The notes: generated from the letters alone by a model not told the origin. A DNA stretch of 64,000 nt from JTS-RE37 sp963756115 (GCA_963756115.1 CAVWMN010000002.1:1-64000); one strand, 5' to 3'. Counted from the stretch's first letter, positions 9,448 to 19,254 are shown. A program made the numbers and translations.

Positions 9448-9957
9448 TTGGAACTGAATTACTACATAAAATACCTTAGGTTCCTGTTTTCGGCCACCAA
9501 TCAACACGGGGTCCATTCCCCTTTTGTTTATGCTTTTATTACCCGGTGTTTGTATATGCCTACACCCCATAAGGGCAATAGCTGCGAGCGACTTATATTA
9601 AAAATGATCCCTTATTTTGGTATTGAGCGGGTGAAGACCTGCACACCGGACGTCGGGCCAAGGGTGTTAATCGCCAAAACGTATCCCGATATCGCTTTTG
9701 ATAATCCTCCCTATGATCTTATTTACACGGAAGCAGGGAACGATCCAACAAGACAGCCAGAGGACCTGGACAGGGAGCAGGTTCATGAAAACTCGATTAT
9801 TGTTATCAGGGGAATCCATAAGAACAGGCAGGCAGCCACCCGCTGGGAAGGACTGTTACAATCGGGCAGGTTTGCGGTCAGTATAGACCTGTTCCACTGT
9901 GGGATATTGTTCTCCAGGACTGGGCAGGCTGCTCAACATTTTAAAATACGGATATAA
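9448..9957 (+). CDS. Shortened relative of a Flavobacteriia SAM-methyltransferase family
   Basis: Starting at TTG 9448 (a GTG at 9445 is also possible), just after a strong AAAAGGGGGG ribosome site, the protein has about 169 residues. Its N-terminus (YIKYLRFLF, TNQHGVHSPFVY) matches the opening I recall for a family of class I methyltransferases common in this group. The expected SAM-binding glycine loop (ELGTSLG type) is not present; instead short segments such as VKTCTPD, DNPPYDLIYTE and IIVIRGIHKN remain. This looks like an internally shortened protein that may no longer bind SAM. It follows the ABC-F gene by 10 bp. Confidence 0.65.
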   Translation: MELNYYIKYLRFLFSATNQHGVHSPFVYAFITRCLYMPTPHKGNSCERLILKMIPYFGIERVKTCTPDVGPRVLIAKTYPDIAFDNPPYDLIYTEAGNDPTRQPEDLDREQVHENSIIVIRGIHKNRQAATRWEGLLQSGRFAVSIDLFHCGILFSRTGQAAQHFKIRI

Positions 9958-9987
9958 TGGTTTAAATTTAAGAAACTCGAAGCGGAT

Positions 9988-10137
9988 ATGGATAATACCA
10001 TTTATTACATTCTGGGTGGTTTGGCTGTTGCGTACCTGCTGATATCCATGCTCACTAAAAAAAGAGGGGCCCGGCGAAAATCACGCGGCTTCCTTGAAGG
10101 GTACGAACGAAAGTCGGGACGGAAGGAAAAGGATTGA
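9988..10137 (+). CDS. Small single-span membrane protein, 49 aa
   Basis: An ATG at 9988 opens a 49-residue frame: an N-terminal hydrophobic span (about residues 5-21, IYYILGGLAVAYLLISM) followed by a strongly basic tail with KKRGARRKSRG and ending GRKEKD. A GCGGAT sequence precedes the start. The inside-positive topology would place the basic tail in the cytoplasm. It lies 30 bp after the methyltransferase relative and 128 bp before the adenosyltransferase. No family is recognised; the composition (clean span plus charged tail) makes a real gene likely. Confidence 0.6.
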   Translation: MDNTIYYILGGLAVAYLLISMLTKKRGARRKSRGFLEGYERKSGRKEKD

Positions 10138-10265
10138 AGGAAACGATTCCAACAGGGATTTGAAGTTACGACATATGGCCGGGGATAATTCTGTAGCTTT
10201 GCGCATCACAACCATTTTCTGGCAACAGGGGGCTGACGCCAGCTAACATCAAATCAATTCTATAC

Positions 10266-10841
10266 ATGAAGATCTATACGAAGACAGGGGATACCGGCAC
10301 TACTTCCCTTTTTGGGGGTACGCGGGTCCCAAAGCATCATATTCGGATAGAAAGTTACGGCACCCTGGACGAACTGAACTCCTGGCTGGGGTTGGTGCGT
10401 GACCAGGAAATCGATGCACATTCCAAAGAAGTTTTGATAGGAATACAGGAAAACTTGTTTACTATCGGCGCCGTACTGGCGACCGATCCTGAGAAAGCCA
10501 TCCTGAAAAGCGGCAAGGTGCGACTTGCGATCGACAGGATTGCAGAAGCAGATATTGCATTTCTGGAGCATGAAATGGATCAAATGGATCAGGAATTGCC
10601 CCCGATGACCCATTTTATATTACCCGGGGGGCATCCAACTGTGTCATATTGTCATATCGCACGAACCATTTGCCGCCGGGCGGAGCGTATGGCAACCCTT
10701 TTAAACGGCCAGGAGCCAGTCGATGGCTTTATTTTGGCGTATATCAACAGGCTTTCGGATTATTTGTTTGTACTGGCACGGAAATTGTCCTATGATCTGC
10801 AAGCGGCTGAAATAAAGTGGACTCCCCCAAAAAATAGCTAA
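10266..10841 (+). CDS. Cob(I)yrinic acid a,c-diamide adenosyltransferase, PduO type
   Basis: Transfers the adenosyl group of ATP to cob(I)alamin, making coenzyme B12. The 191-residue helical protein starts MKIYTKTGDTGTTSLFGG, the PduO ATP-binding N-terminus, and has the C-terminal ARTICRRAER and YINRLSDYLFVLAR segments that line the active site. Coenzyme B12 is used by methylmalonyl-CoA mutase, whose chaperone MeaB is encoded at 36603, so the window indirectly shows this B12-dependent pathway. Confidence 0.94.
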   Translation: MKIYTKTGDTGTTSLFGGTRVPKHHIRIESYGTLDELNSWLGLVRDQEIDAHSKEVLIGIQENLFTIGAVLATDPEKAILKSGKVRLAIDRIAEADIAFLEHEMDQMDQELPPMTHFILPGGHPTVSYCHIARTICRRAERMATLLNGQEPVDGFILAYINRLSDYLFVLARKLSYDLQAAEIKWTPPKNS

Positions 10842-10920
10842 TAATTTCATCTTTTATCCGTTATCCTGGTAATGTATCCGGGGTAAGTTGATAAAAAATG
10901 TGAAATAAGTGCGAATTTCC

Positions 10921-10950
10921 TTGAGTATGTGGGTTAAAAATTTATTTTTG
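10921..10950 (+). promoter_or_regulatory. Bacteroidota-type promoter for the DUF2795 gene
   Basis: TTG at 10921-10923 and TATTTTTG at 10943-10950 are separated by 19 bp. This matches the Bacteroidota primary sigma consensus (TTG, about 19 bp, TAnnTTTG) exactly. The start codon is 26 bp downstream. Confidence 0.7.
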
Positions 10951-10976
10951 CAAAAAATTAAAATCAAACTATTACA

Positions 10977-11201
10977 ATGTATTGGACATTAGAATTGGCA
11001 TCCTATTTAAGTGATGCACCGTGGCCAGCCACCAAAGACGAATTGATTGATTATGCAATCAGAACCGGAGCCCCTCTTGAAGTTGTCGAGAACCTCCAAT
11101 CCATGGAAGAGGAAGGTGGTGAGATATATGAATCCATCGAGGAGATATGGCCGGACTATCCTACTGAGGAAGATTACCTCTGGAATGAGGACGAATATTG
11201 A
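10977..11201 (+). CDS. DUF2795 small acidic protein, 74 aa
   Basis: A 74-residue, strongly acidic protein (MYWTLELASYLSDAPWPATK start; tail rich in Glu, Asp and Tyr). The segment APWPATKDELIDYAIRTGAP is the DUF2795 signature, with a helix-turn-helix-like pattern common in small bacterial proteins. Function unknown. It is a single-gene unit: an excellent promoter lies upstream and a perfect intrinsic terminator lies 22 bp after the stop, which suggests steady, high expression. Confidence 0.85.
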   Translation: MYWTLELASYLSDAPWPATKDELIDYAIRTGAPLEVVENLQSMEEEGGEIYESIEEIWPDYPTEEDYLWNEDEY

Positions 11202-11223
11202 TATTCTTAACTTAAATACAACA

Positions 11224-11251
11224 AAAATGCCTCCATGGAGGCATTTTTTTT
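11224..11251 (+). terminator. Intrinsic terminator after DUF2795 gene
   Basis: A perfect palindrome AAAAATGCCTCC-ATGGAGGCATTTTT ending in eight T residues. The stem includes TGCCTCCATGGAGGCA and the flanking A and T runs make it potentially bidirectional. Confidence 0.9.
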
Positions 11252-11408
11252 ATGTAATTTTGACAGCTATTATCATTATTTGATGCTCATACCCAAACTG
11301 GAATATATTTTGAGGTACGTACCTGGGTACACAACCAATTGCTACTGACATAATGTGATATCACCACAAGGCACAGCCTGGGTATCATTCATTCAAAAAC
11401 ATATAAAA

Positions 11409-14400
11409 ATGAGTTTATTAAATTCGGTCATAAAGGCATTTGTAGGGGACAAATCCAAAAAAGATGTCAACGAACTTAAGCCTTTACTGAACCAGATTAA
11501 ATCCTTTGAAGGAGCCCTGGAATCACTTAGCCATGACGAATTGCGGCAGAAGACAATAGAATTTAAAGCTAAAATAGCAGAAGCATGTGCTGCAATCAAT
11601 ACCCAGATACAGGAGATTAAGGAGGAAGTCCAGGCATCGCCAGACATAGATAAGAACGAAGAACTCTATGCGCAAATAGATACCCTGGAGGAAGAAGCCT
11701 ATACCATCACGGAAAAGACATTAGATGAAATCCTTCCCGAAGCTTTTGCTGTTATGAAGGAAACTGCCAGGCGGTTCGTGAATAATGCAACACTGAACGT
11801 TACGGCCCTCGAATATGACCGGATCCTGTCCGGCACCACGGATTATGTTACACTTCAGGATGACCAGGCCATATGGAGCAATTCCTGGGATGCGGCAGGC
11901 AAGGAGGTCACCTGGGATATGGTGCATTATGATGTACAATTAATTGGCGGTATTGCGCTGCACAGGGGAAAAATAGCAGAGATGCAGACCGGGGAGGGAA
12001 AAACCCTTGTTGCCACCCTGCCCATGTACCTCAATGCGCTGGCAGGGAAAGGATGCCACCTGGTAACCGTGAACGATTACCTTGCCAAGAGGGATAGTGC
12101 CTGGATGGGTCCTTTGTTTGAATTTCATGGTATGACCGTGGATTGCATCGATAAACACCAGCCCAATTCAGATGGCCGTCGTGCAGCCTATAATGCCGAT
12201 ATCACCTATGGCACCAACAATGAATTTGGTTTTGACTACCTACGGGATAATATGGCCCATACCCCGGGTGACTTAGTTCAGCGCCCGCATCATTACGCGA
12301 TTGTAGATGAGGTGGATTCAGTCCTCGTGGATGATGCCAGGACCCCCCTTATCATTTCCGGGCCGGTACCGGAAGGTGACCGTCATGAGTTTAACGAATT
12401 AAAACCAAAAGTGGCGGATATCGTCCAAAAACAAAAACAATACCTAACCGGGGTGCTGGCAGAAGCAAAAAAACTGATCAGCGAAGGCAATACCAAGGAA
12501 GGCGGGTTCCTCCTGCTACGGGCGCACCGGGGCCTTCCCAAGAACAAAGCGCTTATCAAATACCTGAGCGAAGAGGGGATCAAGCAGTTACTGCAAAAAA
12601 CGGAGAATTTCTATATGCAGGATAACAACCGGGAAATGCCGCAGGTGGATGCGGAATTATTGTTTGTTATAGATGAAAAGAACAACCAGATTGAATTGTC
12701 TGACAAAGGCATCGAATATTTGTCCGGCGACCAAACGCAGAATTTCTTTGTGATGCCCGATATCGGTAGTGAAATAGCCAAAATTGAAAATCAGGATCTC
12801 GATATTGAAAAAGAGGCCGAACTGAAAGAAGAGCTTTTCAAGGATTTCGCTATCAAAAGCGAAAGAATCCATACCATGAGCCAGCTGCTCAAGGCATATA
12901 CGCTCTTTGAAAAAGATGTGGAATATGTGGTAATGGAAAATAAGGTAATGATCGTCGATGAGCAAACAGGACGTATCATGGATGGAAGGCGTTATTCAGA
13001 TGGGCTGCACCAGGCCATCGAGGCAAAGGAGAATGTAAAAATCGAGGCAATGACCCAGACCTTTGCCACTATAACCTTACAGAATTATTTCAGGATGTAT
13101 AAAAAGTTGTCCGGGATGACCGGTACGGCCGTAACTGAAGCTGGGGAATTCTGGGAGATCTATAAACTGGATGTTATGGAAATCCCGACCAACAGGCCAA
13201 TTGCCCGGGATGACAAAAACGATTATATCTATAAGACCAAACGGGAAAAATACAATGCCATCATTGAGGAGGTTACCCAGCTCTCACAGCTGGGCAGGCC
13301 CGTGCTAATCGGTACCACATCAGTTGAAATTTCCGAATTGCTATCCCGTATGCTTACCATCCGGAAGATCCCACATAATGTACTGAACGCCAAATTACAC
13401 AAAAAAGAAGCTGATATTGTAGCGGAAGCAGGTAAATCCGGGATCGTTACCATCGCCACAAACATGGCGGGAAGGGGAACGGATATCAAATTAACCGAAG
13501 AAGTGAAAAAGGCAGGCGGACTGGCCATAGTAGGAACAGAACGCCATGACTCCCGCCGGGTTGACCGCCAGCTGCGGGGTCGTTCAGGAAGACAGGGGGA
13601 TCCGGGGAGTTCACAATTCTACGTTTCTCTGGAGGACAACCTGATGCGGTTATTCGGTTCAGATAGGGTTGCAAAAATGATGGACCGTATGGGACTGGAG
13701 GAAGGAGAAGTCATCCAGCATTCCATGATGACGAAGTCTATTGAAAGGGCCCAGAAAAAAGTAGAGGAAAATAACTTTGGGATTCGGAAGAGATTGCTGG
13801 AATATGACGATGTTATGAACGCCCAGCGGGAAGTTATTTATAAAAGGCGGAGACACGCATTGCAGGGTGAAAGGCTCCAGGTAGATATCGCCAATATGGT
13901 TTATGATACCTGCGAAGTGATCGCAGATACCAACAAGGCGGCCAATGACTTCAAGAATTTTGAATTTGAACTCATTAAATACTTTTCAATAACATCCCCT
14001 GTAACGGAAGCAGATTTCTTACGGATGGGATTCCAGGAAATTGCAAATGCTATCTACAAAGTGGCCTACGACCATTACCAGCGAAAAATGGCACGGAGTG
14101 CTGCCACAGCCTTTCCGATCATCAGAAAGGTTTATGAGGATAACGCCAATAAATTTGAGCGCATTGTAGTACCCTTTACCGATGGCATCAAAACGTTGAA
14201 CGTTGTAACCAACCTAAAAAGTGCATACGAAAGCGAAGGGAAACAACTTGTTACCGATTTTGAAAAAAATATCACACTTGCCATTATAGATGATGCCTGG
14301 AAAACACACCTGCGCAAAATGGATGAGTTGAAGCAATCCGTCCAGCTGGCCGTTCATGAACAGAAAGACCCACTCCTGATCTACAAATTTGAGGCATTTG

Positions 14401-14777
14401 AACTCTTCAAAAGTATGATTGACAAGGTTAACAAGGATGTAGTGTCATTCCTCTTCAAAGGTGAATTGCCCTCATCCAATACCAATGAGATACATGAAGC
14501 CAGAAATGTCCGCAGGCCAAAAGAAAACCTGCAGGTTTCCAAGGAGGAAATACCGAACAGCGATGAATTGGCTGCCCAGAACCGGGCAGCTGGAAATACC
14601 CAGCGCGGCAGGCCCCAGGTAACCGAAACCATTACCCGGGAAAAACCCAAAATTGGAAGAAATGACAGGGTTACCATCAAAAATGTACTCTCAGGAGAAA
14701 GCAAAAGGATGAAATATAAACAAGCCGAATCCCTCTTGGATAAAGGTGATTGGGTTTTGCTTGATGATGAGGCATAA
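11409..14777 (+). CDS. secA: Preprotein translocase ATPase SecA
   Basis: Motor of the Sec export pathway, docking to SecYEG at the inner membrane. From the ATG at 11409 (MSLLNSVIKAF, the usual Bacteroidota start) it has 1122 residues, long for SecA but normal in this phylum because of inserts in the first nucleotide-binding domain. Seen: MQTGEGKT Walker A near 190, VDEVDSVLVDDARTP near 299 and the GRSGRQGDPG motif VI near 717. The tail ends in KGDWVLLDDEA without the CxCx8CH zinc site found in many other bacteria. An upstream ATG at 11355 would add 18 unlikely residues. Confidence 0.97.
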   Translation: MSLLNSVIKAFVGDKSKKDVNELKPLLNQIKSFEGALESLSHDELRQKTIEFKAKIAEACAAINTQIQEIKEEVQASPDIDKNEELYAQIDTLEEEAYTITEKTLDEILPEAFAVMKETARRFVNNATLNVTALEYDRILSGTTDYVTLQDDQAIWSNSWDAAGKEVTWDMVHYDVQLIGGIALHRGKIAEMQTGEGKTLVATLPMYLNALAGKGCHLVTVNDYLAKRDSAWMGPLFEFHGMTVDCIDKHQPNSDGRRAAYNADITYGTNNEFGFDYLRDNMAHTPGDLVQRPHHYAIVDEVDSVLVDDARTPLIISGPVPEGDRHEFNELKPKVADIVQKQKQYLTGVLAEAKKLISEGNTKEGGFLLLRAHRGLPKNKALIKYLSEEGIKQLLQKTENFYMQDNNREMPQVDAELLFVIDEKNNQIELSDKGIEYLSGDQTQNFFVMPDIGSEIAKIENQDLDIEKEAELKEELFKDFAIKSERIHTMSQLLKAYTLFEKDVEYVVMENKVMIVDEQTGRIMDGRRYSDGLHQAIEAKENVKIEAMTQTFATITLQNYFRMYKKLSGMTGTAVTEAGEFWEIYKLDVMEIPTNRPIARDDKNDYIYKTKREKYNAIIEEVTQLSQLGRPVLIGTTSVEISELLSRMLTIRKIPHNVLNAKLHKKEADIVAEAGKSGIVTIATNMAGRGTDIKLTEEVKKAGGLAIVGTERHDSRRVDRQLRGRSGRQGDPGSSQFYVSLEDNLMRLFGSDRVAKMMDRMGLEEGEVIQHSMMTKSIERAQKKVEENNFGIRKRLLEYDDVMNAQREVIYKRRRHALQGERLQVDIANMVYDTCEVIADTNKAANDFKNFEFELIKYFSITSPVTEADFLRMGFQEIANAIYKVAYDHYQRKMARSAATAFPIIRKVYEDNANKFERIVVPFTDGIKTLNVVTNLKSAYESEGKQLVTDFEKNITLAIIDDAWKTHLRKMDELKQSVQLAVHEQKDPLLIYKFEAFELFKSMIDKVNKDVVSFLFKGELPSSNTNEIHEARNVRRPKENLQVSKEEIPNSDELAAQNRAAGNTQRGRPQVTETITREKPKIGRNDRVTIKNVLSGESKRMKYKQAESLLDKGDWVLLDDEA

Positions 14778-14792
14778 CTATAACAAAAGTTT

Positions 14793-14824
14793 AAAAGCTA
14801 CCGGATCCGGTAGCTTTTTTTTTG
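14793..14824 (+). terminator. Intrinsic terminator after secA
   Basis: AAAAGCTACCGGATCCGGTAGC followed by ten T residues: a perfect stem starting 16 bp after the secA stop, a textbook rho-independent terminator. Confidence 0.93.
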
Positions 14825-15405
14825 GTTGAGAATCAGGTAATTCGCGATGGTTTCCGCTGTTAGGGATAGGATGACTTTTTTTCCTGCCGGTTGTACCTGG
14901 CAGCACGCGGGTCGGCGCATCATGGCAAATTCCCTCTATAATCCTTCTAAAATCCATATCTTTAGGTATAGGCAACCTATATATTCCGCTATGGAACCAT
15001 CCAGGGGAAAATTTCGTACATGCAGCTGCATCCGGGCCACAGATTCTGCAATGGCTTTATTGGGAACTAATTTCAGGATTCAAACAAAACTTATAATCGC
15101 CAGTGTACGGATCGGAATGGGTAAAACAACCTTTTATAGGATTCCACTCCGTAAAATCTTTTCGGCCATTACGGCTACCTGGGGTCTATTCCTGGTTGCC
15201 GGAATCCCTTTTTTACAAGACCACCTCCCGGGGTTCTTCTGTCCTGTAAACCCTCCTGATTCCATTTCCCCTTATAGAAGAACATGGTCCGTGAGGGAAC
15301 AAATTTGTGTGTATTGTCCGCGATATGCCACGGCTTTGACTGTATCCTGCAACTTCCCGGTCGTCTTAGCCGTTATAGGATTTTAATAAATTAATTTGAT
15401 GCTGT
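14825..15405 (+). other. 580-bp stretch without a convincing gene
   Basis: Between the secA terminator and the histidine kinase gene I find no credible coding region. One long open frame (14847-15386) has no recognisable domain, frequent rare-looking Cys/Arg/Pro codons and no ribosome site, so I judge it fortuitous. The region could be a decayed gene or a long leader for the kinase. Confidence 0.5.
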
Positions 15406-16626
15406 ATGTTGAGGAAATTAACGGATAAACAGAGATTGAGGGATAAGGTAAATTTAACCCTTCAGGTTAGTTATTTTGCATCCTTATTCGCTATCCTTTT
15501 TGGCCTGATCTGCCTTTTCTACCTCGAGATCAAAATCCTGGTACCATATGTTTTCTTTGCGTTCGGGGTAATAAACCTGCTGAATACCCTGGCATATAAA
15601 ACGCATCAAAACCTTACCCTCACCTATAATGTAATTTCAATCACCGGCCTGGTCTGTTCCCTGCTGATAACCTTGTATACCGAAGGAATCAACAGTCCAT
15701 TTATCTTTGTGATTGCGGTTGTAGTCTTCGCGGGATATGCAACGACCCAATCCTATGGTAAGATCTACCTGTATATCAGCATCCTCCTCGTTATCCTGAT
15801 CTATTTACAGGGTAGTTCAGATTTCTCATTTACCCGGAATGTGGTACCTGCCCACTCTCAAAGGATGTTCAGTTTTTTAAGCGTGTTGTTCTCTGTTTAT
15901 ATCCTGGGTGGTGTTTTGGGTAAAAACCTCCTGAAGGCCCACCACAACCTGTATAAGACAAAATTGGAGGTGGAAGAGCGGATACGGGAAAAAGAAACCT
16001 TGCTCCGGGAGGTACACCACCGGGTGAAGAATAACCTGCAAACCGTATCAAGCCTCCTGAGCCTCCAATCAAGGAGTATTGACAATCTTCAGGTCAGGGA
16101 TCTCATTAAAAGTAGCCAGAACAGGGTGATCTCAATGGCTATGGTACATGAGATGCTTTATATGCGGGATGACCTTTCTAAAATTGAATACAAATCCTAT
16201 GTCAGGGAATTATGTGAATACCTGCTTAAATCCCTGAAAGGCATGAACCATAATGTGAAACTGAACATCGACATCCCGGATATCCAATTGGGGATAGATA
16301 CCGCTATACCTTTAGGACTCCTCATCAATGAAGCGGTCACCAATTCCCTTAAATATGGCATTATAGATAATAATCAGGGAGAGATAAACATTGCACTCGC
16401 AAAAGAAAAGGAAGGCAGCTACCTGCTCTTCATCGGGGATGATGGTGTCGGATTTTCGGATACCATCACGTACAAGAACAGCAAATCGTTGGGGCTTAAA
16501 CTTATAAATAACCTGGCAAGGCAACTCAGTGGCTCCATCAGCAAAGACATATCAAAAAAAGGGACCAATTATATAATCCGGTTCCGGGAGGTTGGGCCAC
16601 AACCCCAGTTTGATTATGTTGCCTGA
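15406..16626 (+). CDS. Membrane sensor histidine kinase, HisKA_2 type
   Basis: 406 residues: about six hydrophobic spans in the first 170, a short coiled linker with EVEERIREKETLL, a HisKA_2 dimerisation/phospho-acceptor helix (EVHHRVKNNLQ, histidine near 203) and an HATPase_c domain with N box NEAVTNSLKYG (about 308) and G1 box GDDGVGF (about 346). HisKA_2 kinases usually signal to response regulators or transcription factors encoded elsewhere; none is adjacent. No periplasmic sensor domain is seen, so the stimulus may be sensed in or near the membrane. Confidence 0.9.
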   Translation: MLRKLTDKQRLRDKVNLTLQVSYFASLFAILFGLICLFYLEIKILVPYVFFAFGVINLLNTLAYKTHQNLTLTYNVISITGLVCSLLITLYTEGINSPFIFVIAVVVFAGYATTQSYGKIYLYISILLVILIYLQGSSDFSFTRNVVPAHSQRMFSFLSVLFSVYILGGVLGKNLLKAHHNLYKTKLEVEERIREKETLLREVHHRVKNNLQTVSSLLSLQSRSIDNLQVRDLIKSSQNRVISMAMVHEMLYMRDDLSKIEYKSYVRELCEYLLKSLKGMNHNVKLNIDIPDIQLGIDTAIPLGLLINEAVTNSLKYGIIDNNQGEINIALAKEKEGSYLLFIGDDGVGFSDTITYKNSKSLGLKLINNLARQLSGSISKDISKKGTNYIIRFREVGPQPQFDYVA

Positions 16627-16681
16627 CAATTAGCATGGAAATGAACCCTTAACTTTCCGTTGTAGTTTTGGGTATCAGACT

Positions 16682-16710
16682 TTGTTTTAGTCATTTTATA
16701 GCTATATTTA
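16682..16710 (+). promoter_or_regulatory. Possible promoter of the M14 peptidase gene
   Basis: TTG at 16682 and TATATTTA at 16703-16710, 18 bp apart, differ from the Bacteroidota consensus only in the last base. A second perfect -7-like box TAGTTTTG lies at 16663-16670 but without a clear TTG upstream. Confidence 0.35.
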
Positions 16711-16737
16711 AATCGACTAATTACATAATCGCTTTTC

Positions 16738-19254
16738 ATGCAAAACAAATTTTTACTCTTTCTGCTGCTATGCGGTACTTCACTTTATTGCCAGGACTAT
16801 TTTCTTAAAAAATTCCAACCCTATAATCCCGATATCCCTTCCCCGGAGCAATTCCTGGGATATGGTATAGGGGAACACCATACCCGGCATGATCTGATCG
16901 TTGCATACCTTACAAAGCTGGCTGAGGTATCAGACAGGGCTTCATTACATCAATACGGGCAGACACACGAAGGTCGAAAACTTGTTATCCTTACAGTATC
17001 AACCCCTGACAACCTTACCAATCTGGAATCCATCAAACAGGAACACCTGGCTTTTGTGGATCCCGGGAAAGCTCCAACAAACTATGGGGATGTACCTCTG
17101 TTTATCAACCTTGCCTATAATGTACATGGCAATGAACCATCCAGTTCAGAAGCGGCATTGCTTACCGCCTATACATTCGTCGCATCTGAAAATCCGGAGA
17201 TCGCGAAGTACCTTAGAAATGCAGTCATCTTTATCGACCCAACTATAAACCCTGATGGACGGGACCGGCACTCCCAATGGGCCAATGCCTACCAGGGCAA
17301 TCCCCTGGTTGCTGATCCGCAGGATGCCGAACATAACGAATACTGGCCTGGGGGGCGTACCAACCATTATTGGTTCGACCTTAACCGGGATTGGCTTCTG
17401 GCCGTTAATCCGGAAAGCCAGGGGAAATTAAAATGGTACCATGAGTGGTACCCCAATGTGGTTACAGATTTTCATGAAATGGGGTCTCAAAGTTCGTATT
17501 TCTTTGAGCCGATGAAGGTAAATGGGTCCCTGGACCCTATTATGCCTAAGGAAAATTATGAAGACCTGAATAACCTTTTCGGGGAATATTTTGCGAAAGC
17601 GCTGGATAGCATCGGATCATTATACTTTACAAAAGAAGTGTTTGATGGTACTTACCCCGGCTACGGTTCTTCCTATCCTGACCTGCAGGGCGGACTCGGA
17701 CTCTTGTTTGAGCAGGCCAGTTCCCGTGGCCACAGGCAAACCACTGCATTTGGCGAAATCACATTCCCATTTACCATCAGGAACCAATATACTTCGAGCA
17801 TCACTACGGTGCAGGCGGCCGTGGAAAATGCTGCATACCTTCGCAAATACCAGCAGGATTTCTTTAAAAGCGCTATATCACGTGCCTCCAAAAGCAAGGT
17901 CAAGGGCTATAGTTTTGGGGATCCCAATGACCGGAACAGGAATAAGGCCTTTATTGAAAAGCTGTTATTGCACAAGATTGAAGTATATAAAGCAGGCGAG
18001 AACACCTTTGTAGTGCCTACAGGACAACCGCAGTACCGCATGGTACAAACCATGTTTGAAACCTACTCAAAGTATCGGGACAGCGTCTATTATGATGCCT
18101 CCGCCTGGTCCCTGGGAAATTTTTATAACATGAAATATACACCCCTGACTTCCATTCCGGCCGGTGAAAAGATCAGCAACACGGATGATATCTCTTCCGT
18201 CACGCCCGTACAGCGGTCAGAATATGCATACCTTATTGACTGGGATGATTATAATGCACCTGCTGTCCTCAATTACCTTCAGGAGAACGGCCTGGTAGTT
18301 TCTGCCACATTTAAGCCATTTACCGCCAAAACAACTGCGGGGGACAAAAGGATGTCCTATGGCACACTGATGGTACCGGTAAGCCTCCAGAAAAAAAATA
18401 AAGAAGATGTGTATGCATTGCTTCAAAAGGCACAACAGCAATTCCAGGTGCCGATGTATGCTGTAAGTTCAGGCTATAATACATCCGGTATCGATCTGGG
18501 AAGCAGGTTTATACAAGCCCTTACCAGGCCCAAGGCAGCAATGGTCATCGGCAATGGGGTCAGTTCTTATGAAGCGGGGGAAGTATGGCATTTGCTGGAT
18601 ACCAGGGTACATATGCCGATCACCAAAATCCCGATTCGCAATTATGACCGGATTGACTGGGATAAATACAATACCCTTGTAATGGTATCGGGCAGGTATG
18701 ATCTTTCGGAGAAAGAAGTGGGGGAAATCAAAGCATGGGTTGAACGCGGAAACACGCTTATCACCATTGGCACAGCCTCTGAATGGGCCATTGATAAAAA
18801 ACTGATCAGTGAGAAGTTGACCAAACCCGAAGTAGATTCCACTAAAATTGTAATGCGCAAACCTTATGCAGATGCAGAGGAAAACCTCGGCAAGGAAAGT
18901 GTTGGCGGCGTAATCCTTAAAGTGGACCTGGACACTACCCATCCCTTGGCATTTGGCTACCACGATACCTCAATTCCTGTTTATAAAAATAACGAGGTAT
19001 GGCTTTCACCCAGCAAAAATGAATACGCTACGGTGGCCAAATATGCTGCCAATCCTCATATTGACGGCTTTTTAACCGCAAAGAATACAGAAGAATACCT
19101 GAAACCGTCCGCTTCACTGCTTGTCAGCAAACTGGGCAGTGGGAGGGTTGTCCTCTTTGCAGATAACCCCAATTTCAGGGGAGCATGGTATGGAACCAAC
19201 AGGTTGTTCCTGAATGCCCTGTTCCTGGGTGACAAAATAGAGATTCCCGAGTAG
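16738..19254 (+). CDS. Secreted M14-family zinc carboxypeptidase-like protein
   Basis: 838 residues with a Sec signal peptide (cleavage near SLYCQD, about residue 20). The M14 fold follows: zinc ligands HGNE (about 130-133) and DFHEMG (about 245), the INPDGRDR substrate loop (about 170) and a candidate catalytic Glu in LLFEQASSRG (about 327). The C-terminal 400 residues form an extra domain resembling a flavodoxin/amidotransferase-like fold seen in large Bacteroidota M14 proteins. Probably degrades peptides in the periplasm or outside the cell. The next gene, an amidohydrolase 88 bp downstream, may be co-transcribed and act on released dipeptides. Confidence 0.9.
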   Translation: MQNKFLLFLLLCGTSLYCQDYFLKKFQPYNPDIPSPEQFLGYGIGEHHTRHDLIVAYLTKLAEVSDRASLHQYGQTHEGRKLVILTVSTPDNLTNLESIKQEHLAFVDPGKAPTNYGDVPLFINLAYNVHGNEPSSSEAALLTAYTFVASENPEIAKYLRNAVIFIDPTINPDGRDRHSQWANAYQGNPLVADPQDAEHNEYWPGGRTNHYWFDLNRDWLLAVNPESQGKLKWYHEWYPNVVTDFHEMGSQSSYFFEPMKVNGSLDPIMPKENYEDLNNLFGEYFAKALDSIGSLYFTKEVFDGTYPGYGSSYPDLQGGLGLLFEQASSRGHRQTTAFGEITFPFTIRNQYTSSITTVQAAVENAAYLRKYQQDFFKSAISRASKSKVKGYSFGDPNDRNRNKAFIEKLLLHKIEVYKAGENTFVVPTGQPQYRMVQTMFETYSKYRDSVYYDASAWSLGNFYNMKYTPLTSIPAGEKISNTDDISSVTPVQRSEYAYLIDWDDYNAPAVLNYLQENGLVVSATFKPFTAKTTAGDKRMSYGTLMVPVSLQKKNKEDVYALLQKAQQQFQVPMYAVSSGYNTSGIDLGSRFIQALTRPKAAMVIGNGVSSYEAGEVWHLLDTRVHMPITKIPIRNYDRIDWDKYNTLVMVSGRYDLSEKEVGEIKAWVERGNTLITIGTASEWAIDKKLISEKLTKPEVDSTKIVMRKPYADAEENLGKESVGGVILKVDLDTTHPLAFGYHDTSIPVYKNNEVWLSPSKNEYATVAKYAANPHIDGFLTAKNTEEYLKPSASLLVSKLGSGRVVLFADNPNFRGAWYGTNRLFLNALFLGDKIEIPE

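Noticed and set aside
14847..15386. 179-residue open frame between secA and the kinase
   Set aside because: No domain, no ribosome site and unlikely composition (scattered Cys, Arg and Pro); judged fortuitous.
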